DNA of 64,000 bases from Ephemerocybe angulata (taxonomy: Eukaryota; Basidiomycota; Agaricomycetes; Agaricales; Psathyrellaceae). Position numbers and translations under genes: made by a program. The notes beneath the pieces are model-generated. The model worked only from the letters and a program-made list of their open reading frames with translations, made no database searches and was not told the DNA's origin. Shown in pieces: positions 12,449 to 24,523 of this stretch (within the stretch, counting starts at the first letter, position 1; each line of letters begins with the position of its first letter). The stretch lies in NCBI GenBank assembly GCA_013368325.1, contig JAACJK010000111.1, forward strand, positions 310,001-374,000. The letters are read 5' to 3'.

Positions 12449-12857
12449 TATGTATCTTCACTTATTTAAGTTCGGGGGAGTGGACGTGTGTATGTTTATA
12501 CTACGGAGAGATATAATAGAAAGGATAGTTAAACCGGTGGGGAGGCAACGGTTGCAAGGGGTATCAACGTGTGTAGAGATGTGAATATGAAACATTTGAG
12601 TAGCATGTTGAGAACATTCAGACGGGGTATTGGTAGATGAACAACGGTGACGAACGTATGGAAACGAAGTAGATTCTAACCATGGAAAGGAGCGACTTTG
12701 ATACCAATATGAAGGAACCGATATAGTAATAAGGATTGGACGATTCATGAACTGCAAAGCGAAATGATAAAGACGGCACCCGGTGTCGAGATCGAAAACC
12801 GCCTCGGAGTTCGTAGTCATACGGGCGTAACAAGCTGCGTAACACTTCCTTCTAACC
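12449..12857. other. Convergent 3' intergenic region
   Basis: About 400 bp between the 3' ends of a plus-strand F-box gene and the minus-strand Ser/Pro-rich gene. AT-richer than its surroundings; no gene or terminator motif recognised. Confidence 0.4.
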
Positions 12858-15800
12858 TCAAAGATCCAAAAGATTTGTGGAGCTAAGCGTCAGCTGGTCG
12901 GAGTCGAGCTCATTCGTCGACGAGTCCAGCGTGAGATGGAGGGTTCCACCAGCCTTTTCGCTCTTCTCCAGAAGGGCGGCCCACTTCTCTGCCTTCTCCC
13001 GTTCAGTCAGCGCCCTGGGAGAACTGATTTCCGGCAATCGAGAGGGGGAGTGCTGAGATGGCGACGCAGGCTGGGACCGGGAGCCGCTCTGGGGAGAATT
13101 GGGGTTGGACATCGTCCGCTGCCGCTCTGGTAAACTCGGGGGTGGGGGTTTCGTAAATCCTGGCGAGGGGCCAAACGCGCTAGTCGGCGGTTTCGACCCA
13201 TACCCTGCGTAGTCAGCTGGTGGGCTACCCTTTTTCTGCTTTGGCTTCGTCTGCTGCGGTGTAGTGGCGTCGGTTCCAGACCCCGAGTCCTGGTCGAGAC
13301 GAGGAGAGGACTTGGGTGATGGTCTTCTCAGGTCCCTCGCTGGTCTCGGAGGCGGAACCGAGGTAGATCGCGATATAGGAGAGGATGTCGGAAAGGCTTC
13401 GAGGGACGGAACCGGCGGCGGAGTGGAGTCAGAAGGCTTCGCGAATTTGCCATCGGCGCTTAGTTTCTTCGGTTTGAAAGAGTTGATCGCGTTATCGACG
13501 GAGAAGGTAGGGATGAGAGGTGAATCGTTATCGAAGTCGCCCGACTCAAGCTCTTTGGGATCGAATAGGGGCTCCTGGTCAAAGTTTGTAGAGAAGGCAG
13601 GTTTGGGGCGTCGAGGAGGCGCTGGTAGGGATGGAGGGGTGTACGGTCCTGACCCAATGGGTGTTGAATCCTCCTCCGTGGGGGTCCTCGACGCACTCGC
13701 ACTGCGTTGTAGTCCCGGCGATCGTGGCGACTTTACCATTGGGGAACGGTAGCCGCCGTCACTGTGATGTCCACTGTCGCTGCGCGACCCGAAAGCCCTT
13801 TGATTGAGGAAGGCGGAAGGCGGGTGAGGAAGAGGAGGCGGGATACCAAGATCAGCAAAGGACGAAGCACTGGAACGACTCGAATGCGTCCGTTGAAATA
13901 CTCTCGTTGAAGACGCGTGATCAGACGAGGCAGGAGTTGATGTCCGGCTACTGATAGTTTGTTGTTGTGACCTCGAATGGGAATAGTTGGGGTTATGGCC
14001 GTCTGCAGAGGATGATGCATGTTTCAGAAGTGAAAATGAAGCCGGGGTTCTCGCAAGAGGAGCTGAATTTGAAAGACTGGTCGAAGGTAGTTCATCGAGG
14101 GACGCCCTTCCACTTCTTGGAAGGCGTTGATTTCCGGTCAGACCGGCGCTGGCGGGGGATGAACCAGTCGATCGACCATGAGGAGGCGAAGGCGTCGCAG
14201 GACCGGAGGTGTGCTGGTACTTGTCTCGCAGTCCGCTGTTGCTACCCATCCGCTTTACCATCTTCCAAAAATTCTTTCCGCCAGCACCCTCCTTCTTCGA
14301 CCCAGACGGGTTAGATGCCGCAAAATTCCAAGCAGAATGACCTGGAGACGATGTTGTACGATGCACAGAAGGGGATCCAAACCCATGAGCTGATGATGAT
14401 GGTTCCGCCCCATCATCCTCAAGCTTGTCGATTGAGAGTCGAAGCGACTTCCGATGCCTGAGGGCATGGCTCTTGTCCAAACTATGACCTCGGCGAGTAG
14501 ATCGTACCCCAGTCACATCAGACTCTCCACCAGACCTCCCGCCGGACCTCCCTCGTAATCGGGTCCTCGGAGTTGGCTCCTGACTCGACGAAGCTGATTC
14601 GTAAGCTCCCTCCGCCATCCTGCTCGCCTTCTCAGGTTTCCTTTTCTTCGACAACTTCCTCCCCAATCCCTTCACAAAGCCACCCTTTTCCTTCTCACTC
14701 TTCGGCTTCTCCATCGATGGGCGCGCGTTGAGCATGGTGGTGTGCTCGTAGGAACCAGTGGCAGCTTTGGATATCCCAGTCTCATCCGAGTGGAGACCCT
14801 CGCTACGTGGACTCCCAGGGAGGGTGAAGTTGGAAGAGAAACGACCTGGACTATCGGGCTGAGCCCCCGCCGAACCGAGCACCGGGGAGAGAGGTTCCCC
14901 CCGCGGTCGAACAACACCGAATTGAAGTCGCCCGAATCGAGGATCGGGAGAGGTGAGGCTGGGTGTACTCTCATTTGTGCTAACACCGCTAAGTGGACTT
15001 GGGAGTGGCTGGCCGGATATCCCTCGATCGATTCGCCCTGGTGAAAGGAACTGGTCTGACACGCCCGCTGGGGATCCAGCTGCGCTCTTCTCTCGACTGA
15101 AGCTCCTCTTCGAGAAAGGCGGCGACATGCTCTTGTGGGAGCTGGGCGGTGAGTCCGATTGTAGGGCTGCCGAGCTCTTCGTCCTGGTGACCGACTTCGT
15201 TTGCTCAATCATCCACTGCAGTGCTGAGAGCCTCCGTCTCTCCTTCGCCGAAGCCTGTGCTGCGTTCTGAGTGTCGATGATCTGGCGCTTGTACTCCTCG
15301 ACGATGACACCGGATGGAGTGGCGGGGGCTGCGTTGTGGGGAGAAGGGTCGGATTTGGAGATTGACAGTGATTTCGACGATTTCGAGAGCCGCATCCGGG
15401 TGCCACTTCTTTTACTAGTAGACCCGGTAGCAACGTTCTCGGGCGCTGCGGAATCTGTGGCTGTATATCCGATGTTTGGACTTCGAGAACGTAACTTCCG
15501 CTTTGACTCCCTGTGTTGCGATAACGCGTCTCTGCTACTGACTCGCGGGGGAGGAAGGAGGAGTTCTGAACTGGTACTTGGGGGAGCTGCGTGGATCGTG
15601 CCAGAAACCGTTTTCGATCTCTTGAAGCTAACGCCGAGGCTGGGGCTCAAGGAGTCGAGCGCATGGATTCGAGGTCGATTGCTTGACAACGCATACTGTG
15701 CATGTGGGGAGGAGGGTGGCGACCGATGGAGTTCGCTGAATGCCGAACGATGACGGCTGTCGTGACTGGTTCTTGTTGCGGTCGAGGCAAGGAGGTGATC

Positions 15801-17131
15801 TCGTTCGCGAGCACTGTGATTCTGATAATCCTCGTTCGGAGCCTGACTTGCAGGTGACGGTTGCGCCGACGACCAATATCCAGGATCTCTGGGACTCAAG
15901 CTCCTAGGCCCAAAGTCATCACCACCCATGAATCCAAGTCCCCTTCCTATTCCAGGTGTGGATGGAGAACGTGGAACAGCCCCTGCAGATCCCTTCCGCT
16001 TCCCTCCCGCCGCCACTTCCTTGTTGAAGTCAGGATCACTCCAGAACCCTTCCAGCCGACGTGGAACAGAGAACCCATCAGCACTGCGGTCCACGTCGGC
16101 GCCCAGCAGCTTCCTGATCTTCGATCTTTCCCTCTGCTGCCGAATCTTCTTCTGCACTTGGGCCTCGAATTCCTCAGTATCGTCTTCATTCCGCGCGAAC
16201 CTCAAGCTACCCGAGCTGTCGCTGGAATTATCCTCTTGACCCGGGTCTCGAGCGGCGAAGTAGTCTGGAGCAGCAAGGAGGCGCTGCATCATCGCCCTCG
16301 TTGAAGGTGAGTCCAAGTTCGTCGAGGTCCCCGCACTCTGACGATCACCCGGCCCTTCGCTCTGCTTGCCCTTCCTCGTCCCATCATCCAGACTGACGGA
16401 AGGCCGCTGTCGGGGAGAGGCCGATGATGATGGAGCCTGGCCATTTGCAGGCTCATCGTGATTTGATGGGGTATGGGAAGGGGAAGTCGGACTGTGGCGA
16501 GCAATCCCTGGCGGCGCCAACACGTTCCCGGCGTTGTTGGGAGGAGATGATAACGAAGTGTGGTTAGAGATGGCTGCCAGGTTGAGTCGTGATGGCACAG
16601 GGCGCACTGGTCGGCGTCCATGTGCGTCGTTCTCATCGGCCTTGGATGGAATGCGTGGGCGAGGAGAAGTTGGTGTTGTCGTCGTATTCGTCGAATCAGG
16701 GGTCAAGTGCGAGGAGTCGGCACCGAAAGACGACCTTGCGAGGCGAAAGGCGGTAGGAAGGATTACAGGGGGTGCGGTGGTGTGGATATTGTGTGGGAGG
16801 GGCACTGTCGACTGGCTGGCCTCGATCTGTGACCGGGACACCTGCTTGAAAGCGTTGACCGCGGAAGGACCACCGGGCGTTGGGGGTCGACGTTTGACAC
16901 TGCGTCTGGGGGGTCTTTCGGGAGGAGTAGGTTCACTGGCGAAGGTGACGGAGGATTGGCCGGAGACGCCAGTGACATTAGGTGAGTCCGGTAGTGTAGT
17001 CGAGCCTGCAACGCGATCGATATCAGCGGAATTGGTGAACGAAAATATAGCCTACCATTAGTGGTGAGTTTAGAGCTGGAAGTGGAAGTGGAGGCTATCG
17101 CATTGATTGCCGGCAATTGAGGGGCAGACAT
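12858..17131 (-). CDS. Very large Ser/Pro-rich, probably disordered protein (1407 aa)
   Basis: Two exons, 17131-17056 and 17005-12858, joined at a 50-bp intron, give 1407 aa starting MSAPQLPAINAIASTS. No enzymatic domain is recognised. Composition is strongly Ser, Pro, Thr, Arg and Gly, with many SP, TP and RxxS sites, suggesting a phosphorylated scaffold or cytoskeletal regulator (inference). Short conserved-looking islands stand out: EFEAQVQKKIRQQRERSKIR and LEGFWSDPDFNKEV (N-terminal third), EEYKRQIIDTQNAAQASAKE then ALQWMIEQTKS (helical), GGFVKGLGRKLSKKRK, NFWKMVKRMGSNSGLRDKY and, near the end, LTEREKAEKWAALLEKSEKAG. The 5' flank (17136-17430) contains further intron-like segments, consistent with a spliced 5' UTR. 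Several long antisense frames over this gene are compositional shadows. Confidence 0.8.
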
Positions 17132-19238
17132 TTTAGTGGTGGTGATTGGGTGTATTGCGAGAGAGTGAAGAAGGGGTTCGACCTCCAGAAAGTAGACCAT
17201 TCGATGAATAACGCCCGGGGGAAGGAAGACTGGACGAATCGCATACCAATTTGCCAGTAAGGAACGCGTCCAGCTGATATACGAGTATCTCAAGCGCACA
17301 TGCGGTTGCTGATTCTGGGAGAGGAAGGTGTGTTAGCTGCGAGAGATTCCTGGAGAGCCAGCGTACATACCACAGCAACATGTTCTGGTCTGAAGAAACC
17401 TGGGGACAAAGAGCGGATGTGATGGCACGTGTGCAGAACTGTTAATATAACCTTCAAAACTCAGCCATGCTGCCGCTTGACGACGTCGAGGATAAAACGT
17501 ACGCGAACGTGTACCGATGGGGCCAGAGCTGGTATGGACCACAGTTGTGATGAAAAGAGGGTAGGTGAAGGGTGTTGAAAGGAATGAGATGGTTGCGCGG
17601 TGCCGGAGAGTCGAAGGTCAGACTCAGCTCGACAGTCCTGCTGTCAGGGTTAGAATCTAAGGAGAACCTGGCTCTCGGGACGGCGGTGCTGTTTTGGCTC
17701 GGAGGATATCAGTTTCTAATCATTTCATCAAATTGACAAGATTTCAAGGAGATCTCACGCACGTCATTGGTTCGGTTGCAATGTGAGAAGACAATGTGGC
17801 TTGAATGTGGCCGAGTCGCGTTGGGATTTGGGGCGCGTGGGTCACTGTGCAGCGGATAACTCTCTGGCATAATTGTTGCATTCGTTCCCCGGGAAAGATG
17901 TATTGATTAAGTGAAGGAATCGCGATTTACCAGAGAAAATACAGAAGAAGCAGGGTGCAGTTCACTTAAGCGCCCAATGAAAGAACCGGCGCATTGTCCG
18001 TAAGTTCTCTCACAACAAATTCATCCACCCCACCTCCGAAGATCTTGCGAGGCAAGTGGTTTCCCAAATCAGTTACTGGAAACTGCAAGCGTGGAGATCA
18101 ATGACAACGGAGCGACGGAACACATGCAGTACACATCCGAGCACTTACAACTGTCCATGAGTATGTACGATGCTCGCGCGGCGGAGACTTGCGGAGGTTC
18201 CTCCAAACTCACGACAAGGTTCTGCGGAACTGAACGTGCGACCCAAAGGTTCCATCCCATGGCAAGGCCTGGACGCTCGTCTCGCATACCAATTTTGATA
18301 TGGCACATATTAACTGCATACGATCAGTCAGCGGAGAGAACAAAGGCTCGGAGGTGGATTCAGAAGTGACTCGGGCAACTCACCGTTTCAGCATACACAT
18401 TATTACACTCAACGTACACCGGAAAGTCGTCCTATGTGCCTTCGCTACCCCGAGTCCCGACACCCCACTGGGGAGCCCTCCAGGATGACTGCGCCTGATG
18501 ATTAAAGTTAGTTCTTGACATCGAGGCTCCCACAGCTCGGAGTGAGAAAACGGCCAGTCAACCCGTCCCTCATGATCCTCTCGTTATCGCGGTGAACTTT
18601 CGCAGCATCGAAGGAACCCTCGCAAAACCCTCGCTCAAAGCACCATGCCCTTGAGAGCCCGTTTCGTCTTCAGGAGCTTCCTAAATCGGAGAGCGCTTCT
18701 CTGCGTAAACTCCGCCAATAGGACGTACTTCGAATAGGGCACAGAGACCGACGAAGCCTCTTTGACTGAGGAAGACAGTGTCAGGACATTCCTCGAAGAT
18801 TCTACGAAGAGAACGCCGTTTGGCATTCACTTTGACTTCGGCGCTCCCGGTATGTCCGCCATTCATCCCGCCGCTATCCTTGAACCACCGTGAAGTCCCA
18901 TAGAAGAGTATCGCGATGGGAGTGCACGAAACCCTTCTCCATGTGCCCAGCGGTCCTTCAGGAGGCAGTTTTCGATAACGCCGGGAAGCATGGTTTTGTA
19001 GAGAGAAGAGTGGCACCATCGTCAATTGAATTATAGGAACGATGATAGGGGAAGTACCATAGGGTTGCGATAGTAACGACTTCGATATTTTTGCGCGTGA
19101 CGGCACTGAGGGTATAGAGGGCCGATTGAGATGCTGAGAGTAAAACCGCCGAAAGGATAAAGGAACGGAAAAAAGGCTGCTCGTCAGTGAGGTAGCGATA
19201 AATTAAAATTTGAGGGGCAAACTAAGAATACGGAAGTG
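17132..19238. other. 2.1 kb without a recognised gene
   Basis: The left 400 bp reads on the minus strand as a probable spliced leader of the Ser/Pro-rich gene, with GT..AG segments near 17231-17300 and 17330-17400. The rest (17600-19200) has only short open frames. The longest, minus 18681-19106, has no recognisable motif. No repeats or RNA genes seen. Confidence 0.4.
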
Positions 19239-20808
19239 CTATCGTTTCCCCCTCTTCGATTTGCCGTATGTTCTTGTTGGTTTGCTAGGCGTCACGGGAA
19301 CCATGTCCACATCTTCGTCGTCCGCCTCTTTACCAGGCGAGGCTAGGAGCATGATTTCCGGGGAGCTCTGGATCTGCCAAGCATCGTCGTTGTCGGTAAC
19401 CGCGCTTGCAGTCGACTGGTTTCGTCCAAAGAGGCTACGTGACACCGAGGCAGATGCCTGGGACTGGGTTTGGCTGAAGGATGCTGTCCTGTCGCGCGCC
19501 GGTTTAGCTGGAGTCTCCTCCACAAGCGTGACACCGTATTTCGCCTGGGACTGCGATGCCTGGGACTGACTGGAGCCCTGCGGCTGTTTTTCGCTGAGCT
19601 GGGAAGTAGCGGGCTTGAGCTTGGGCTTGAATACACGAGACATGCTGATTTCCCGTGTGCCCATCCGGCGCTTGTTTGCGTTGGCCGCCGATTGCTCCCG
19701 TTCTTGAGCAAGAGATATGGAGAGCGATCGGGAACGAGCGCGATCCAAGGCCCGGGCATCGGGAGGCTTTGAAGACGCTTTAGAGGATTGACGACGAGTG
19801 CCAGAGGTCGAAGGCGCCCGAGGTACCGGTTGCGTATCATCTGTGGGAGAGGACGCGCGAGTCGTCGAAGCGTTCGACTCGTCATCTGAGAATGGCGAGT
19901 GAGGGAAGACCTTTGAGCGTAAAAGACGACACAGGTCAGGGAGTGATGATTTGAACCTGAGAACTATTGTTAGATTCTGCGATTCTGTAAAGCAAAAGCC
20001 TGCTTACTCCGGCTCCACGATATCTTCACAGAACACTTGCATCCAGTCTCTCTCATCGTTCCTTTCGGCGTTGGATGACTGAACAGTGTTCAGTAGCTGC
20101 CACATGGACAATGTATCCATGAATGCCTCCAGGTACTCTTCGGTCGTGATTTCCGAAGATGACGAGCGTCTTCGCTTTCCTTTTGCCTTGACGGGTGGGG
20201 AAGGGAGCGATAGCTTCAAGAAATACAAGAGGATCTGAATTTGAACTCTGTGTTTCTGTTAGACCTTGTATGATACGAGAGAATTCATAGGCACGCACTC
20301 ACGTCTCTCTACGCGCTCTAACCATCGGTCCCTCCAAGGTACGTCGAGCCAAGGCTCAGTGTTATCCGCGCGCTCGTGCGTCAACGCAAACCACATCATG
20401 CCCTCCTCCATTTCCCCGGCACCTCCACCATTCATGAGAATCCGCAGAAGTTCCGTGCGATATTTCTTGGTCACCGTAGGAACTGTGAGGATAATTTCGT
20501 CTAGCAATGTGTGTAATGGGTGTGTGTCGGACGAGGAAGACGCCTTAATCCTTCTCAGGGTCGGAACTAGGAGGTGCAAAGACATGATCGACTATCCAAC
20601 ATTGGCATTCAGCATAATGTAACAAATTGAAAATGCAGCTTACCTCTGGAAGCCATAAAAACTGGAGATACGTCCGGTACGTATACTCCTCTGGCGTTTC
20701 CTCATTTATTTCGAGTGGGAACTCCGCCAGTGACCCCTCTTGGGCCGCAGACCAAGTGACCTTTCTCCTACTATCCAAGGTGTATACTGGACTAGATATT
20801 GACGCCAT
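19239..20808 (-). CDS. Probable DNA replication regulator of the SLD3/Treslin type
   Basis: Four exons (20808-20644, 20591-20303, 20245-20008, 19956-19239) encode 469 aa with all junctions in phase. The middle contains QIQILLYFLKLSLP followed by KAKGKRRRSSSSE, then WMQVFCEDIVEPEFKSSLPD and LCRLLRSKVFPHSPFSD. The C-terminal third is Ser/Gln-rich and basic, with RREISM-like GTREISMSRVFKPK and VTLVEETPAKP before the tail YGKSKRGKR. This layout (helical Cdc45-binding domain, then REVxMSR and VxxTPxKP tail) resembles fungal Sld3, which loads Cdc45 at origins when phosphorylated by S-CDK; SQ/TP sites are abundant here. The assignment rests on remembered family features, not a search, so it is moderate. 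Confidence 0.55.
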
Positions 20809-20995
20809 CTGAAAAGGCTGGATCCTTGAAAAACGGGAGTAGTGGTGGTTTGATTACAACCCGCAACGCCAGAAACTGTGACGCCTAAACGCGCGTGTCA
20901 CTACACGTGATACATTGTCACGCTTTGTCACCGTCGCGCCTTTTTTGCCACGCACCTGCCAAGCATCGGCGGAGTCGTCCCTCTGTTGTGAACAA

Positions 20996-21209
20996 TCACC
21001 TTGATTTTTGACAGAGACTTTTCCCATTGCTTGAACTCTGTGATATACATTCTGTGCGGCTTATCATTCCATTCATACAATACAACATACCACAGCTGGC
21101 AAGAACATCCAAGTATCGTCTGAAGCGAAGTCCTGACGCCTTGATTCGGCGATCTGCCACCACTGCGTTCTGAACGGCGAACAACATCGAGAATACAACG
21201 AATGAGTTC
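20996..21209 (-). CDS. Possible diverged secreted cysteine-rich protein
   Basis: An open frame from the ATG at 21209 starts with a signal-peptide-like MNSFVVFSMLFAVQNAVVA and ends with CISQSSSNGKSLCQKSR, reminiscent of the last exon (C-x8-C) of the six-cysteine family whose nearest member lies 350 bp to the right on the same strand. The adjacent Cys pair that marks the family is missing, and GT..AG segments inside the frame make the true exon structure uncertain. It may be a decayed paralogue. Confidence 0.3.
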
Positions 21210-21561
21210 ATGGTGAGGAAAATGTTTAGTAGGAACCGACCAGATGCCAAACTGCTTGAAACTAGAGCAGACAATATCTTATTGCAACATCAGTTGGTGC
21301 GCGGGTGTGGGTCTAGCCGTCCGATGTCTACTTCTCCGGCTCGAAGAAATTTCCTCCTAGAAGCACCCCGCGCTGACATTTTCTATGGAAGGCAGACTTC
21401 GCTCAAAAATAACTACATTATATCATTATATAGCTGCAAACACTTGGTCGTCGGTCGACATCCGTTATATGCTTCCCATTAGCATTAGGTACTACGAAAC
21501 TGCTTTTCGGCGAGGTACACATTCTGGCCTGAGGGCGTGCGATGGCTGAATGCCACCTGAA

Positions 21562-21861
21562 TTAGCATTCCAGGTGAGAGTCGGGCATTTGTACGCATCT
21601 TTGAATACGTCAGTACATCAAGTGGACCCAGTGAGTCTTTTAGCTCACCGGAAGTTCTCCGTTGTTCTGCAGCATCTGGACCCAGCGTCGCAATCACTGT
21701 GAGCGGAACCTGGTAAAATGTCAGAAGGAAGTTTCAGTACTCGAGAGGCAGACAGGCGTACAAGTGGGTCCAGGGGCCATCCACCTAATGGGATTGGGCG
21801 CCGCTAAGACGTGCGTAGAGATGCCACACAGAACAAAGAGGATTGTTGAGAGCTTATTCAT
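21562..21861 (-). CDS. Small secreted six-cysteine protein A
   Basis: Three exons (21861-21762, 21709-21649, 21598-21562) encode 65 aa. The first 20 or so residues, MNKLSTILFVLCGISTHVLA, form a signal peptide. The mature part has cysteines spaced C-x5-C-x5-CC-x7-C-x9-C (SAHSDCDAGSRCC). Intron 1 splits the first Cys codon after its T, and the last intron ends one base before the fifth Cys codon, as in the other members. The protein should be secreted and disulfide-bonded; a knottin-like or half-granulin-like fold is possible (inference). Function unknown. It is the only clear member on the minus strand. Confidence 0.72.
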
Positions 21862-23104
21862 GTCAGTATTTAAAGGCTATGAGGAGTAGGGGATTCTCAG
21901 TTTGAGTGTCGAGCTGAGGAGGGCCACCCTCCTCACCACATTTTATACGAACAGCATACACCACATAGAATTTGCTGGAAAGATGTAATCAGGTATAACC
22001 ATAGTACATCGGTAGTCTCAACGTGTACCTTGCGTGTTCTGCCATGAACTCACTTCTAGATTCGGAAAGTGCTTGGGGCAGTCGGGAGTTGAGGAAGCGC
22101 CGTCTACGCTTTCTTATAGATACACCAGCGTCATACGGACCCTCAAAAGCTCATTCATTCGACTTCTCGGTTCATCTTTCTGCCTCAGTCTGCATTAAGA
22201 CTAGGGCCGTCGTTCGGGGAAGGTGCTCAGACCCAGCAAAAAGCTCCTTTCAATATCCCAGAGACTGTAAAATTATTGCATGCAGCCTACAGCTCTCCGG
22301 ATGGTACAACATCGTCTCCGGCGGGGCGTCAGCTTGCGAGGGTTTCCACTATGACGCCCTGCGGCTGCTCGAATGTCGGGACAAAGTCGGCAGTGATTGG
22401 CTTGGCTGATAGACATCTTGCCATCTTAGAATGACTTCTAATTAGCGTGCCAAGTACAGTTGTAGAGCTCTATTGAAGCGTTAGGATGGATTCCGATGGA
22501 ATTCCCAATTGAATTCGAATTCGAAGTACTTCTTGGAAGGTGCTAGATCGAGTTGACCATAAACCTCGGAAACGGAATTACATCAGGCCTTCTACCTCAA
22601 GACATTTTACGTCACTTATATCTCACAGACTGAGCTTTTCGTGTGCTCTAGGAACCTCCTCAACTGCGTAGACGATCCCGCTAATTTAAGCGCCACGTTA
22701 AGCGCCGTGCGATTAGAACCTGATTTGGCCACTATCGGCGTCATCCAGAGGGTGCCGACTCTGTCCTCTGGCAAAGTCTATCTTGAGCTCGATCTATTAT
22801 ACGTGGCACATTTTCATTGCCTTAGCAGTCATTCCGACCTAGCAGGTACCCGTTCCGCAGCAACACTGACTTTCCAGTGGTGACTAGTCAAATTCCCCGT
22901 GTACGTCCCAGAATATTACCATTCCCACAACGTTCGCACACTTGGCATGGTTGACATGGCTTGGCTATCAGAAATTCTCCCTGTGAGTTAAAAGAGTGCT
23001 AATCATCGGATAGAAGACGATACGCATCTCACTCTCACTCTCTTACAAGACATGACCTGGGAACTTGGGGAACCGAGTCCCGATTTCGGACGTGCTCAGA
23101 AGAA
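21862..23104. other. Intergenic, with short repeat shared with the second secreted-protein cluster
   Basis: No gene recognised in 1.2 kb. TTTAAGCGCC followed by GTTAAGCGC (22685-22706) recurs near 61216-61238 beside the other secreted-protein cluster. A GAATTCGAATTC stretch lies near 22512-22526. Confidence 0.4.
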
Positions 23105-23112
23105 TTATAAAG
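23105..23112 (+). promoter_or_regulatory. TATA box of secreted protein B
   Basis: TTATAAAG, 64 bp before the ATG. Three other plus-strand members (C, E, F) have a TATA at 65-85 bp, and D at 107 bp. Confidence 0.5.
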
Positions 23113-23175
23113 TCACCTTGCAGCTGTTGGAGAAATTCAAGTCCTTACACGTAACGGTGCCAAGACGAACTTCGG

Positions 23176-23661
23176 ATGAAGCTCTCAACCAGCGCGATCG
23201 CTCTCTTCCTGAGTATAGTTTCGATTGTCTCTGGGCTTCCGTCACCAAGTAAGTCGGCCCGGGTGCAAACACACTACTGTACGCTTTATGCGCCAAGAGC
23301 TAAACGAAACCTCTTTCCAGCGGAAACACCGGAGACTCCACCTTCTCCTTACCCACCTCCCGACTTCCAATGTATGTCTCTTGACACCTGTGCTTCCTAG
23401 TGTCTACGCTAACCAACCCATGTCCTATTACGTAGGTCGTAATGACGCTGTAAGTGCTTCGATGCATTATCCATGCCTAACCTGATACTGAGTCTACTTC
23501 AATGGCAACTAGGATTGTGAGTTGATGAATAGAATATGCGGAGTTGTCAGGTGAGGTCTGAGACGCTGACTGGTCTGCTCACAGGTGCAGAAGGACTCTC
23601 GTGCTGCGCGACACCATTTGGCACTGCCTGTGCCAGTGTCCCCATCGGCGCGGCCTGTTAG
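23176..23661 (+). CDS. Small secreted six-cysteine protein B
   Basis: Model with five exons: 23176-23248, 23321-23371, 23436-23449, 23513-23516 and 23585-23661, giving 72 aa. The signal peptide is MKLSTSAIALFLSIVSIVSG, followed by a Pro/Thr-rich linker (TPETPPSPYPPP) and then C-x5-C-x5-CC-x7-C-x8-C, read as CRNDADCAEGLSCC. The fourth exon is only four bases (GATT), flanked by CTAG and GTGAGT; it restores the frame and the second cysteine. Skipping it would lose the family pattern, so I favour it, but transcript evidence is needed. A continuous alternative frame from 23513 gives a non-family sequence. Confidence 0.65.
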
Positions 23662-23872
23662 CTAACTTGAATGTGTGCGAGTGGTCGGATATGTCTATCA
23701 AGTTTTCTGTGAACCTCGGGGCTTACGGACAGGGCCCAGCCAAAGTGCTCGCCTTCTGTGATGCAGCAGTATCTCCGAGGATGGTCATGCGTAGTACCTC
23801 GAGTCCGAGTTGGAACTCAATAATAAATCCTATTACCCAGGTCACTTGAACAATATCTGAAGATATATAAGT

Positions 23873-23880
23873 GGGTATCC
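23873..23880 (+). promoter_or_regulatory. TATA box of secreted protein C
   Basis: TATATAAG, 65 bp before the ATG at 23945, inside an otherwise mixed-composition promoter. Confidence 0.5.
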
Positions 23881-23944
23881 AATGGATGGTCAAGTCGGAA
23901 GCACCAGCCTTTCTGAAGCCTTTCAATCCCGCCGAGCATTTACC

Positions 23945-24340
23945 ATGCACTGTAAAGCGACGCTTATTGCACTTCTCACCATGGGCCTGACGCTGATGGT
24001 GACCGCCCTACCACTGGACACGGCGGAAACTCCAGAGCCTGAAATTCGATGTTAGTCCGGCTACGTTCCTATCTACTCGTCCAAAAGATACTAAGATTCA
24101 TTCTACTAGGCCCAGAGGCTACACATTGTAAGACCTAGCAATGTCAGTTCAATACCGCTTGCTCACCGTGGATGTGCGCTATCCCTCTGGCAGGCCCGAC
24201 AGGATACACATGCTGTGGCCTCTTCGACGTCAAGCTCGGCGGAATGTAAGTGAATCTTAATTGTGTCATTGTTGTACCGTCTACTACCCAAATGCTCCAG
24301 ATGCAGGAAACTTGAACAAGGTCAATGGTGTATATTCTAG
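23945..24340 (+). CDS. Small secreted six-cysteine protein C
   Basis: Four exons (23945-24050, 24110-24127, 24194-24245, 24301-24340) encode 71 aa. The signal peptide runs through LMVTA, then an acidic linker (DTAETPEPEIR) leads to C-x5-C-x5-CC-x10-C-x8-C with PTGYTCC and a terminal WCIF. Introns 1 and 2 each interrupt a Cys codon after the first T, and intron 3 lies one base before the fifth Cys codon. Closest in the window to protein E (GGIC-x-KLE-x-GQ and CIF end). Secreted, function unknown. Confidence 0.78.
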
Positions 24341-24523
24341 GCATTCTTACACATGCGGGACGAGTGTCGTTATAGTTATGTAACGTTTCGTATCGAGAAC
24401 GAGGTTAAAGGTGTTTTTGCTCAGAACCAGATATATTGTGATGGATCTTTGTGGGATACCGCCTCTCTTCACTCGAAACTGTAGTCCATTAGTGGAAAAA
24501 GTAATAATGTGGGGAAAGTGGGC

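Noticed and set aside
14742..15753. Several long plus-strand frames in the Ser/Pro-rich gene
   Set aside because: Opposite-strand shadows caused by biased composition; the minus frame is continuous over 4.1 kb.
18681..19106. 141-codon minus-strand frame
   Set aside because: No recognisable motif, no sister copy and no splice or promoter context; left as intergenic.
22023..22409. 128-codon frame with several cysteines
   Set aside because: No signal peptide and no C-x5-CC pattern; probably chance.
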